A stretch of DNA of 7,299 bases from an uncultured Collinsella sp. (GTDB lineage: Bacteria; Actinomycetota; Coriobacteriia; Coriobacteriales; Coriobacteriaceae), in the NCBI GenBank assembly GCA_900552735.1, contig USBA01000092.1:1-7299 (forward strand), read 5' to 3'. The notes below the pieces were generated by a model. That model searched no databases, was not told the origin of the DNA, and saw only the letters and a program-made list of their open reading frames with translations. The position numbers and the translations under genes were made by a program. The stretch's first letter is position 1. Each line of letters begins with the position of its first letter. This document shows positions 1 through 6,323 of the stretch, piece by piece.

Positions 1-297
1 ATATTCGCACGCCCCCGCGGCAATGGCGGTATCTTTGCGAAAAGAACGATGCTCAACGAGCAACGCTATCCAATGCAGGACGCAATATTGCGGCGATAGC
101 AAGTCGAGAACTTTGAGATCGGCTATATCGAGTTCATAGCGATTCGCAAAGCCATCGGCATCGCGCGAGCATGCCCATTCCCTTGCAAGGTCGAGGCTCT
201 CTGTGCAATAGAATCCCTGTCCATAGTCGTTATGGATTTTCCCCAGGCCAAGCTGGGGAATCTCAATGATTTTCTGAGAACCATGCCACAGTTCCAC
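1..297 (-). CDS. DUF3990 family protein (ADP-ribosyltransferase-like), 3' end cut off
   Basis: A minus-strand frame of 99 codons is open to the left window edge, so the C-terminus is missing. I chose the GTG at 297-295 because AGGAGA (plus-strand 303-308) lies 5 bases upstream. The product opens with VELWHGSQKIIEIP, then G-KIHNDYGQGFY-CT (about residues 19-32), then LARE-WACS. The set HGS near the N-terminus, NDYGQGFY-CT and A-EWA is what I recall as the hallmark of DUF3990, a family related to ADP-ribosyltransferases and often found in toxin-antitoxin-like pairs with a small DUF3791 partner. Such a partner would lie beyond the left edge and cannot be seen. The family usually has around 160 residues, so roughly 60% is present. 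The gene has its own promoter and operator-like palindrome (310-362). A toxic activity is inference from the family. Confidence 0.72.
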   Translation of the reverse strand, partial: MELWHGSQKIIEIPQLGLGKIHNDYGQGFYCTESLDLAREWACSRDADGFANRYELDIADLKVLDLLSPQYCVLHWIALLVEHRSFRKDTAIAAGACEY

Positions 298-309
298 GCG
301 AGTCTCCTA

Positions 310-362
310 ACAGGTATCGCTCTAGCGATAGTATAACATGCTATCGCTAGAGCGATACCTGT
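310..362. promoter_or_regulatory. Double palindrome (twin operator) enclosing an extended -10 promoter
   Basis: A perfect 22-base inverted repeat (310-331 and 341-362) flanks a 9-base spacer. Each arm contains its own dyad, TATCGCT-NN-AGCGATA, at 315-330 and 342-357, with centres 27 bp apart. On the minus strand the spacer and the edge of one arm supply TG-T-TATACT (338 down to 330), an extended -10 element, with no good -35. It points toward the GTG of the DUF3990 gene and would give a leader of roughly 25 bases carrying its AGGAGA. Two identical dyads around a promoter are the usual layout for binding of a dimeric repressor, often an autoregulating antitoxin. The repressor is not in this window. 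The whole repeat could also form a long hairpin, but no T-run follows on the minus strand. Confidence 0.7.
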
Positions 363-401
363 ATTCAAATAGCAAGAGGGTGTCTGGAACCGAGTTTGAG
401 T

Positions 402-509
402 TCAATACTGGCTTCTAAGGCTCGCCGAGTCCGGAAGTATGCGACAAAATTCAGACTTGCTGATCACGCCGGAACACACTAACGCTTCGTCCTGCTTACA
501 GAGCTTCAT
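402..509 (-). pseudogene. Probable truncated HEPN toxin gene overlapping the nucleotidyltransferase
   Basis: A 35-codon minus-strand frame starts at the ATG at 509-507, inside the last codons of the nucleotidyltransferase gene (14-base overlap). AGGAG sits 7 bases before that ATG, so initiation looks genuine. In MNT-HEPN (MntA-HepT) modules the HEPN toxin gene is commonly encoded next to, and often overlapping, the nucleotidyltransferase gene. The first residues, MKLCKQDEALV, resemble how such HEPN toxins can begin. The product then runs into CSGVISKSEF and stops at a TGA. A HEPN toxin would have about 100-140 residues with an R-x4-H-x-Y motif near the C-terminus, and neither is present in any minus-strand frame down to 363. 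I read this as a toxin remnant cut by a deletion or insertion. It could instead be a chance short frame. Confidence 0.4.
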
Positions 510-795
510 AGACACGCTCCTCATCTTGCTCGATGCTTTTGCGGAAAGCCGGGCGCATGTGCTCTGGTGGGTTGGTGACGATATCAACCTTTCGCCCAAG
601 TTCTATCTCGAGCTCATATGAGAGTTCGTAAAGCATGCCGAACGTCATGGTGTTGCCGCCGACTAGGCGCAAGTCAATATCGCTATCGGGCGTTTGCTCG
701 CCTCGGGCAAACGAGCCAAATAAATATGCTTCGCTGACGTCGTATTGAGCTAGCACGCGGGTGGCGGCAGTGGATATGTCGGTAGTCGAAATCAT
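496..795 (-). CDS. Minimal nucleotidyltransferase, MntA-type antitoxin
   Basis: The 99-residue product is a minimal nucleotidyltransferase of the DNA-polymerase-beta superfamily. It carries the exact GSx10DxD signature: GSFARGE at residues 27-33 and SDIDL at 38-42, with metal-binding D39 and D41. A third acidic residue lies in the strand KVDIV (D71). In the characterised MntA-HepT system, MntA transfers AMP from ATP to a tyrosine of the HEPN RNase HepT and so silences it. All catalytic residues are present, so the protein is probably active. The start is the ATG at 795-793; no strong ribosome binding site precedes it. The expected HEPN partner directly downstream is only a short fragment, so this may be an orphan antitoxin or may act on a HEPN protein elsewhere. 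A TATAAT box at 886-891 is a candidate promoter. Confidence 0.85.
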   Translation of the reverse strand: MISTTDISTAATRVLAQYDVSEAYLFGSFARGEQTPDSDIDLRLVGGNTMTFGMLYELSYELEIELGRKVDIVTNPPEHMRPAFRKSIEQDEERVYEAL

Positions 796-837
796 GGGTT
801 ATTTACCGTTCAACAGTAGAATATCAGAGGGCCAGCG

Positions 838-860
838 CCGAAACATAGTCCTTGTTTCGG
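838..860. other. Stem-loop in the leader of the nucleotidyltransferase gene
   Basis: CCGAAACA (838-845) and TGTTTCGG (853-860) form a perfect 8-bp stem with a 7-base loop. It lies between the candidate -10 box (886-891) and the ATG at 795, so it would be in the 5' leader of the nucleotidyltransferase transcript. No T-run follows on either strand, so it is not a standard terminator. It could be an operator dyad or an RNA structure that controls translation. Confidence 0.45.
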
Positions 861-885
861 AAACGCATATGGCTGTACGTTAGAC

Positions 886-891
886 ATTATA
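886..891 (-). promoter_or_regulatory. Candidate -10 box for the nucleotidyltransferase gene
   Basis: The minus strand reads exactly TATAAT here, just downstream of the terminator at 898-929 that closes the preceding surface-protein gene, and about 90 bases upstream of the nucleotidyltransferase ATG. No convincing -35 hexamer is present at 16-18 bases, so this rests on the -10 match and the position. Confidence 0.4.
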
Positions 892-897
892 TGCACG

Positions 898-929
898 AAA
901 AAGCAACGCTCCCTTGCCGAAAGCGTTGC
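898..929 (-). terminator. Intrinsic terminator of the LPKTG surface-protein gene
   Basis: GCAACGCT (903-910) pairs perfectly with AGCGTTGC (922-929) across an 11-base loop. On the minus strand the stem is followed at once by TTTTT (902-898). It lies about 50 bases after the stop of the surface-protein gene and separates it from the toxin-antitoxin-like genes. Confidence 0.8.
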
Positions 930-981
930 CCTTAAAGCTCCTACAGCGCTCTTGTATCGCAGCCAGGTGCGTCGTACCGCA

Positions 982-2076
982 TCAGCAGTGATATGCGGCG
1001 CTCAGAAGCACTGTCCCCAGCAGGAATAGCGTTATGGAGGCAGCTATCCAGTAGTTGTCGCCGGTCTTGGGAAGCGCCGGTGTTGTTGCCGTAGTGGATT
1101 TGGGCTTGGTCGTCTTGCTGACTGTGGTCTTGGTGACCGATGTCTTGAGCGACGTAGTCGCGGGTTTCACCGCAGGATCCGTCGCCGGCCCCGCACTGGG
1201 TTGCCCCGCAGCGGGGTCGGCGCCACCAGTAGGCTCGCCTGTGCCATTACCTGGCACCTCGCCGCCGGGTGCAACGGTCTCCGCCGACGGGGCGGTGGAG
1301 CCGTCGGGCTCGATCACCACGTGCGGTGCCACTGCCCCGTAAGCATCAACCACGCTGGCAGCGCCAAAGGCCCCGCCTGCGGGCGTTACAAAGTGCGCGG
1401 CCACGAGCGACCCGCGATCGCAGGCAACGCCGGCATCCGTACCGGTCGCATCCAGCCAGGACGCATCCATGACAAGCATCTCGCTCGCAACGTCAACACC
1501 AAACCCCTCGTCGAGCAACCGCACGCCATAAAAGCGCAAGCCCGCATCGGTTCCCGCGCCCGCGGCAACAACGCGCCCGCCGCCACGTACTGTCAAGCTG
1601 CCTGCGGCAATGCCGGCAACGGTCTGGTCAAGAACGCCTGCTCCGTCGGCCCTGGCATCGACCGTGCAGCCGTCCACCATCAGCACCTGGGCCACATGGA
1701 TCCCGCATTGCGAACCCGTAGCCGTGAGCGAGCCGGAGCCGATGAGCGTAAGGTTCCCCCACACCTCCATGCCGCTCATGGAAATGTCCGCATCGGGCGC
1801 ATGCGTCTCGACCATGGAGTTTTGCCCCGCAAGCGTCACCACCAGGTCGCCGTCGGCGCCGATGGCCTCGCCCGCATAACCGTTTAGCTCCAGATGGTCG
1901 GCAGCGGTCCAAGCCCAACCGGGACCCGACGCGCCCGGTTCGTAGTACGTGGCGCCCGCAATGAACAGGCTGTCCGCGCCCGCGGCATAAGAAGGCCCGC
2001 CCAGCAAAACGCATAGGCAGGCCATGACAGTAAACAGGATGTAATGACGGCTGTTGTGGAACGCGGTAGCAAACAT
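982..2076 (-). CDS. LPKTG sortase-anchored surface protein
   Basis: The 364-residue product is exported and then linked to peptidoglycan by a sortase. I chose the ATG at 2076-2074 because CGGAG lies 5 bases before it. A TTG nine codons upstream (2103) is also in frame but has no ribosome binding site. Residues 1-32 form a signal peptide: R10, a hydrophobic core at about 12-27, then GGPSYAAG with likely cleavage near residue 31. Residues 60-255 are Gly/Ala/Asp-rich with repeated short strands such as GNLTLIGSGSLTATG and GSLTVRGGG, a pattern that suggests a stack of beta turns (beta-helix-like). A Pro/Gly/Thr/Lys-rich linker follows (about 258-334), then LPKTG (335-339), a membrane segment (about 343-361) and a tail that is only AYHC. 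The usual Arg/Lys-rich tail is absent. The ligand is unknown. A terminator follows at 898-929. Confidence 0.85.
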   Translation of the reverse strand: MFATAFHNSRHYILFTVMACLCVLLGGPSYAAGADSLFIAGATYYEPGASGPGWAWTAADHLELNGYAGEAIGADGDLVVTLAGQNSMVETHAPDADISMSGMEVWGNLTLIGSGSLTATGSQCGIHVAQVLMVDGCTVDARADGAGVLDQTVAGIAAGSLTVRGGGRVVAAGAGTDAGLRFYGVRLLDEGFGVDVASEMLVMDASWLDATGTDAGVACDRGSLVAAHFVTPAGGAFGAASVVDAYGAVAPHVVIEPDGSTAPSAETVAPGGEVPGNGTGEPTGGADPAAGQPSAGPATDPAVKPATTSLKTSVTKTTVSKTTKPKSTTATTPALPKTGDNYWIAASITLFLLGTVLLSAAYHC

Positions 2077-2294
2077 AACCGCTCCGATCTTCGCAAGAGC
2101 CAATGGAAACTACACCAGGAAATGACCTGATAGCAGCAGTTATTAGTGTAGCGAGATCGGGCAAGTGGCGAACGAATTACCTGTAAACGAACCCAGAAAT
2201 TAGGTGTAAATCGTTTTGCCAATCGGTGAAAGGAAGCTTCGGAAACGTCGAGCAAGCGCGCGGCAGCAGAAAGCCATTGAGCGACTAAATGCAA
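2077..2294. other. Intergenic region upstream of the surface-protein gene
   Basis: About 220 bases lie between the ATPase stop and the surface-protein start. They include the surface-protein ribosome binding site (CGGAG on the minus strand, plus-strand 2082-2086). I see no convincing -35/-10 pair and no terminator hairpin with a T-run after the ATPase gene. Read-through from the ATPase gene is therefore possible. Confidence 0.4.
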
Positions 2295-4085
2295 TCACAT
2301 ATATACATCGGAATCAGTCGATATATCCTGCGCCCTTTCATTTAACGTTGCTATTGCCTGCTTGATGTCATTGCGAATCCATTTGGTTCTCAGTCCGCCC
2401 ATGCGAGATTTAGACCCCACTTTGACAAGTTGAGTGTCAATCATTTTTAACCATTCAATGGCTTCATTCAGGCTATGCTTGTCTGTATATCTCTTCATGC
2501 CGGTATGAAAAAATGAATGTAGGGAATTTTGTGAGTCGGCTGTTCCTTCATAGGTTGACATGGCCACTGTCTCAGCTGGTACATTCAGTATTCTATTTTG
2601 GTACTCGGATTTTATGGCTTCTTCAAAAAACGCAGAGATAGTTTTACCTGTACTCTGGTCAACTTTAGAAAACTCAAGACTGATGCGATTTAAATCTCGC
2701 TCCCTTTCATCTTGTTCAACCTCAGTTATAAGTTTGTCCATTATGAGATTAGCATCTGTACCATAAAAATCATTTATATTTGCTCGTTCTTGCCTCAAGG
2801 CGGCAGCGTCGCACTTGGGGTCATGATTAGCGGCTAGCCGAAGCGAATCGAGAAGCTTCTCGCGAAATGAATCATCCCAGAACCCAAGATTAATAAGATC
2901 GAGCGAATGTCTAATAATCTTATAGAACCATCCTTGAGAATACTGTCCCTTAGCTAGCATGTTTTTAAGATCGTTCGCGAGCAATTCAACCTGACCGTCT
3001 TCCAAGCTCCGTAAAGCGCCCCAATGGTGTTCCATTTCTTGGGCCTCGACATCTGCGGCAGAATTGGGATTTTTCTCTTGTACAAATTTGTTGAAAGAAC
3101 TCTTAACAGTTTCTGGGTCTATATCCTTCCCTTCAGTTAAGGGAGCAAGGGCCTTTGATAAAGTAAGATAATAATCGTATTCTTGGAGTTCGGATTCGTC
3201 GAAAATGCTCATTGAGCTATTTACGTCTTTCGGCCTATTAGGAACTATTCCTGCTGATGCTTGAACTGCATATCCAACAAAATCTGAGAACGCTTTTACT
3301 CTTCCATGAAAATCTATGGACTCATCGACAAGAGTCGACGAGCTTAATACGTAGTTAATACACGGGATTGATCTTGATAGAGCTCTTGCATTGATAAGGG
3401 AGTCCTTAAGTCCGTCGATAACTGCATCCTTGACTTTGAAGTCAATCTGTTTGGGAATGGACAACTGCTCCTTTACTATTGCCCGGTAAAGCACTTGTAG
3501 ATCTGGCTCATATTCAATTTGACTAATAACCGCTTTTTCTATAGAGCAGTCATCCTCAAAAGACAGCGGCTGATTTCTGATAAGCATCACATGCCAGCCA
3601 TGGTTTTCGACCATATTGTTAACAAAGCCAAGAAATGAGCGGTCATCATGAGCGAAGCTGCTACGTTCGCAATCGTCCAGTATTACGAGAACTTTATTCA
3701 TTCCAATTAAAGATAGTAATAAGTCAGGTTTAATGGAAACCTGAATTCCAATTTTTGCTAGCCGCTTGCTTGCAATTGACTTACTAACGTCAATTGCGCC
3801 TTTCTTAAAAACATTTTTTGCGGCATCAGTGCGCATCGTTGGGTTTTCAGAAAAATGAAGCCAAGAGGCTAGGACCCTATTGCAAATCTCGTCATAATCG
3901 GAAACGCCGAATAGCGATACACGGCATACCTTTATACCTAATTTCTTAAGCGCAGGCTTAAGATCGTTCTCGCAATAATACGTCTTCCCCGAACCCCATT
4001 CGCCATGCAGGACTAAAGCTTGAAGGCCAATGGTGTCACATTGCATGTAATTTTTAATTGTCTCGGTGATTTCTTTGGCATGCAT
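2295..4085 (-). CDS. KAP-like P-loop ATPase, possible defence protein
   Basis: The product has 596 residues from the ATG at 4085-4083, which has GGAGA (plus-strand 4094-4098) 8 bases upstream. A TTG at 4100 is in frame but has no such site. Visible motifs are a Walker A loop GEWGSGKT (28-35), the strand-turn VSLFGVSDYDEI (56-67), a Walker B strand VLVILDDCER (132-141, acidic pair D137-D138) and WHVMLIRNQ (164-172), which could hold the sensor residue. GEWGSGKT plus SLFG plus DD-x-ER is the pattern I associate with KAP-type and related STAND-like NTPases. I see no membrane segments, unlike classical KAP proteins. Residues from about 180 onward are helical with no motif I recognise, and may sense a trigger or carry an effector. 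The gene is clearly more AT-rich than its neighbours, suggesting transfer. An antiphage role is inference from fold and setting. Confidence 0.75.
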   Translation of the reverse strand: MHAKEITETIKNYMQCDTIGLQALVLHGEWGSGKTYYCENDLKPALKKLGIKVCRVSLFGVSDYDEICNRVLASWLHFSENPTMRTDAAKNVFKKGAIDVSKSIASKRLAKIGIQVSIKPDLLLSLIGMNKVLVILDDCERSSFAHDDRSFLGFVNNMVENHGWHVMLIRNQPLSFEDDCSIEKAVISQIEYEPDLQVLYRAIVKEQLSIPKQIDFKVKDAVIDGLKDSLINARALSRSIPCINYVLSSSTLVDESIDFHGRVKAFSDFVGYAVQASAGIVPNRPKDVNSSMSIFDESELQEYDYYLTLSKALAPLTEGKDIDPETVKSSFNKFVQEKNPNSAADVEAQEMEHHWGALRSLEDGQVELLANDLKNMLAKGQYSQGWFYKIIRHSLDLINLGFWDDSFREKLLDSLRLAANHDPKCDAAALRQERANINDFYGTDANLIMDKLITEVEQDERERDLNRISLEFSKVDQSTGKTISAFFEEAIKSEYQNRILNVPAETVAMSTYEGTADSQNSLHSFFHTGMKRYTDKHSLNEAIEWLKMIDTQLVKVGSKSRMGGLRTKWIRNDIKQAIATLNERAQDISTDSDVYM

Positions 4086-4237
4086 CGCATTGTTCTCCAA
4101 TCGACTGTTTTTCGCTTTGCAGTGCTAAGTCAAGTGTTTTTTAGCGACCACGTCTCTAACAATTTTTATTTTGCCTCATGCCAGCCAGTGTTCAATTCGT
4201 GGCTGTGGTATCTGACATTGTATATTCGAGTTAACAA

Positions 4238-4279
4238 AGGACGGGGGTGTATAGGCGCTGGCCCATACACCCCCGTCCT
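4238..4279 (-). terminator. Strong hairpin terminator downstream of the ugd remnant
   Basis: A perfect 15-bp stem (4238-4252 with 4265-4279), containing a run of five G-C pairs, closes a 12-base loop whose ends GGC/GCC can pair further. On the minus strand it is followed by TTTGTTAA. It sits 70 bases after the stop of the ugd fragment, which fits the terminator of the original capsule-locus transcript. The T-run is imperfect. The hairpin also isolates the ATPase gene from anything upstream. Confidence 0.65.
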
Positions 4280-4348
4280 AAGGTACGATGATCGTGCTGT
4301 GATCTTGCCTTAATCTGAGTCCGCCCACTGCAACCAGACGCCTCTCCC

Positions 4349-4615
4349 CTAGTCCCTCTTAAACAGATCCCTCGTGTACACCTTGTCCGCCACGTCCGCG
4401 AGCTCGTCGCCCCAGCGGTTAGCGACGATCACGTCGCAGCCGGCCTTGAAGGCCTCCGGGTCGTGGGTCACCTAAGAGCCGAAGAACGCCGGCGCGTCGA
4501 GTGTGGAGTCGTAGACCACCACGGACGCGCCCTTGGCCTTCGCGCACATCATGACGCCCTGGATGGAGCTCGCGCGGAAGTCGTCGGAGTTGGACTTCTA
4601 GTGGTGTACGCTGAC
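4349..4615 (-). pseudogene. ugd: C-terminal remnant of UDP-glucose 6-dehydrogenase
   Basis: The minus-strand frame ending at the TAG at 4351-4349 reads back as a typical Ugd C-terminus: KSNSDDFRASSIQGVM, then VVVYDSTLDAPAFFGS, VTHDPEAFKAGCDVIVANRW and ADVADKVYTRDLFKRD. Ugd oxidises UDP-glucose to UDP-glucuronate for capsule and exopolysaccharide. Two in-frame TAG codons interrupt it. One at 4474-4472 stands where related proteins have a residue between FFGS and VTHD. The other, at 4600-4598, stands just before KSNSDD, where a few codons also seem lost (VSVHH in place of the usual V-GVYRLTM). Only about 85 of roughly 400 residues remain; the NAD-binding and catalytic parts are gone. This is a decayed gene end and not a working enzyme. 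Confidence 0.85.
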
Positions 4616-4842
4616 GTGCACCTCGGGGCCTTTGATTGCAGCTGTCTAATCGGCAGGGCCCTCTTTGACCAACAGCGCGTACTCATCAAGTCTGACATCA
4701 AAGAGGAGGAACTGGGCGCGGCAGAGGCCTCAAGGTCCATCCGCTTTACATCAAGGACCCCACTAGGCGCCATCGTTGACCACCGACGAGATCGAACACG
4801 CGTTATTCTTATGCAGTCGACATTACGCGAGAAAGGTTGGCG
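4616..4842. other. Junction region without a recognisable gene
   Basis: Between the end of recognisable ugd similarity and the start of the next gene, every frame is either broken by stops or gives low-complexity peptides I do not recognise. No hairpin with a T-run is visible. A possible ribosome binding site for the downstream gene (GAGAAAGG, 4829-4836) is the only signal I would keep. The stretch most likely holds the breakpoint where accessory DNA joined the ugd fragment. Confidence 0.4.
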
Positions 4843-6312
4843 TTGCGAGAATTTAACCACACTAGGATCGTTTCCTATGACCGCAGTGACTGGGCCGTAG
4901 GATTTTTCATAGACCGTTGTGTTTATATCCTGAAGGAGGGACCTCACAATCAAATCGCGACGATTAACGACGCAATAGAGGCACATCAACTCAAGCTCAC
5001 ATTCGAAACGGTCCCTGAATTGTTCGAGAAAGCTGAAGACATCGATGTTGCAAGGGTTGTTTCCGCGCTCTTCGCGAATGCTTGCAAGTATACGAGGGAG
5101 ACGCTCAAGTCTACGGGGATCCACGATATTTATGAGGAAGTCGAGATGCAATACGCCGCTCAGTTTTGGGGCTTGGTGCACGCCTGCGGCGCAGAGACGC
5201 TGATCTCCGGCGAGGAAATTGACGAACTTCTTTCGCGACATGTCGAATGCTTAGCTTCTATCTTGGAGAACGACAAACTCGTCAAATTATTCGATACTGA
5301 GCTAGGAAAATCACTGATTGACAATCCGTGTTATTCCGCTGAGCTGATCATCCACGAGTACGCGACGGAATCAAGGAGCCAGAACGTAATCTACCTCCCT
5401 AAATGCCTTTCCCAAGGCGACTTTGATTCGATAATGACCGGCTACCTCGACGACCAGCGCGCCAACCCGAATTGCATGGAGGCCCTTTTCAATTGGCCTT
5501 CCGGCGCAACAAAATGCAGATTCTCTCCGTCGCCGGACGTCAAAGTGCGTGCAAAGCAGGCCCACGATAAGGCTATGGATGAGCTATTTCGACAAGGCAC
5601 CGGGCTTAAGTACGGAGCCGGGGTGCAGATCGACCCTGAACAGATTGCTTGCAAGGGTGTTAAGGTCGAAGGCCTAACCTTGACCTACAGCTTTAGCGAA
5701 ACCTGGCTCGACAAATACACCGATCACGCAAGCATCATGAACAATTGCAGATACCTACTGGACGTAGTAGACCGAAGCGGTCTCATGGCCTCACCTGCTC
5801 ACTCCCACGAGGAGAGCGGCCTGCTTGCGACGCTGGGGCCCCACGTGATGGGGGAATACCGAATGAATACGATATCCAACACCCGGGAATCTCTCGCCAA
5901 TGTCGAAGTTGTCGCATACGCGAATTTCCTCGAAAGCCGCGGTACAAGGCTCGAAGATGCACTCGAATGGACGTACAACGTTTACTTTGCAGAGGAGTAC
6001 TCAATCAGTGATTTCAGCTTGGCGCTGCCGTCAAGCGGAGCTTCGTGGCTCGACAAATGCAAGTCGATAGGGCCAGAGATCGAGCGCGCCGTTAAGTCCT
6101 ATTCAATATATTCGAGGATTGGAAAAATCGACGGCGACTATTTCCCCTATGAAAGCTTTAAAACTTTTGGCACCCTCAATGCGCTCTCTGAGAAAAAGTA
6201 CGCAATCGACGGAGCCAACTTTAACAGGTGGGGATTCTATCTGTTCTCCGACCAGTGCATGCTGACATACAGAAGAGGCCATAACGACCATGCTCGCTGC
6301 TTCTTCGATTAA
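4843..6312 (+). CDS. Uncharacterised protein, N-terminal part of a HEPN-type protein probably split by a frameshift
   Basis: The 489-residue product has no domain I can name. I prefer the TTG at 4843, with GAGAAAGG ending 6 bases before it; a TTG at 4837 is also possible, and there is no upstream ATG in frame before the stop at 4777-4779. It is soluble-looking, with no signal peptide or membrane segment. Numbering from the 4837 TTG, blocks such as YLPK (186-189), GTGLKYG (254-260), LTYSFSETW (282-290), SWLDKCK (403-409) and LFSDQ (469-473) match my memory of a widespread uncharacterised family of roughly 700 residues. In that family the chain continues past LFSDQ into a C-terminal HEPN-like region. 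Here it ends at a TAA 16 residues after LFSDQ, and the missing continuation lies in the -1 frame as the next gene (6324-6887). I infer a one-base deletion near 6304-6309. Confidence 0.65.
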   Translation: MREFNHTRIVSYDRSDWAVGFFIDRCVYILKEGPHNQIATINDAIEAHQLKLTFETVPELFEKAEDIDVARVVSALFANACKYTRETLKSTGIHDIYEEVEMQYAAQFWGLVHACGAETLISGEEIDELLSRHVECLASILENDKLVKLFDTELGKSLIDNPCYSAELIIHEYATESRSQNVIYLPKCLSQGDFDSIMTGYLDDQRANPNCMEALFNWPSGATKCRFSPSPDVKVRAKQAHDKAMDELFRQGTGLKYGAGVQIDPEQIACKGVKVEGLTLTYSFSETWLDKYTDHASIMNNCRYLLDVVDRSGLMASPAHSHEESGLLATLGPHVMGEYRMNTISNTRESLANVEVVAYANFLESRGTRLEDALEWTYNVYFAEEYSISDFSLALPSSGASWLDKCKSIGPEIERAVKSYSIYSRIGKIDGDYFPYESFKTFGTLNALSEKKYAIDGANFNRWGFYLFSDQCMLTYRRGHNDHARCFFD

Positions 6313-6323
6313 TTTCGAATGCT

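Noticed and set aside
310..362. Reading the double palindrome as a terminator or a CRISPR-like repeat
   Set aside because: There is no T-run on the minus strand and only this one locus, with no spacer-repeat periodicity; the nested dyads and the central -10 fit operators better.
123..368. An 81-codon minus-strand frame starting inside the double palindrome
   Set aside because: It is out of frame with the recognisable DUF3990 sequence, has no ribosome binding site and gives an unremarkable Arg/Ala-rich peptide.
1201..1887. Long plus-strand frames opposite the surface-protein gene
   Set aside because: High GC suppresses stop codons. These frames are antisense to a gene with a signal peptide, LPKTG anchor and terminator, and their peptides are Arg/His/Ala-rich.
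2010..2025. Possible lipoprotein signal (VMAC) in the surface protein's signal peptide
   Set aside because: Methionine at the -2 position does not fit the lipobox, the cysteine lies in the middle of the hydrophobic core, and a normal signal-peptidase site (SYAAG) follows.
1884..2294. A minus-strand frame with a weak helix-turn-helix look (AARLLDVSEASFHRLAKRF) between the ATPase and the surface-protein gene
   Set aside because: It begins with a TTG abutting the ATPase stop, has no ribosome binding site, and continues out of frame deep into the surface-protein gene. At most it could be a degraded regulator remnant.
3772..3797. A 9-bp inverted repeat (GCAATTGAC / GTCAATTGC) with an 8-base spacer inside the ATPase gene, and another 8-bp repeat at 3724-3744
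   Set aside because: Both are inside a well-supported coding region with no T-run or promoter context, so most likely chance.
4463..4900. A 145-codon plus-strand frame across the ugd remnant and the junction
   Set aside because: It is antisense to recognisable Ugd sequence over much of its length and gives a low-complexity Arg/Ala-rich peptide.
4931..4940. AAGGAGGG-like ribosome binding site within the gene at 4843
   Set aside because: No ATG, GTG or TTG follows at a usable distance in frame; the bases simply encode Lys-Glu-Gly.
4549..5241. A 230-codon minus-strand frame
   Set aside because: It lies opposite the plus-strand gene at 4843 and spans the ugd junction in another frame. The peptide has no family character.
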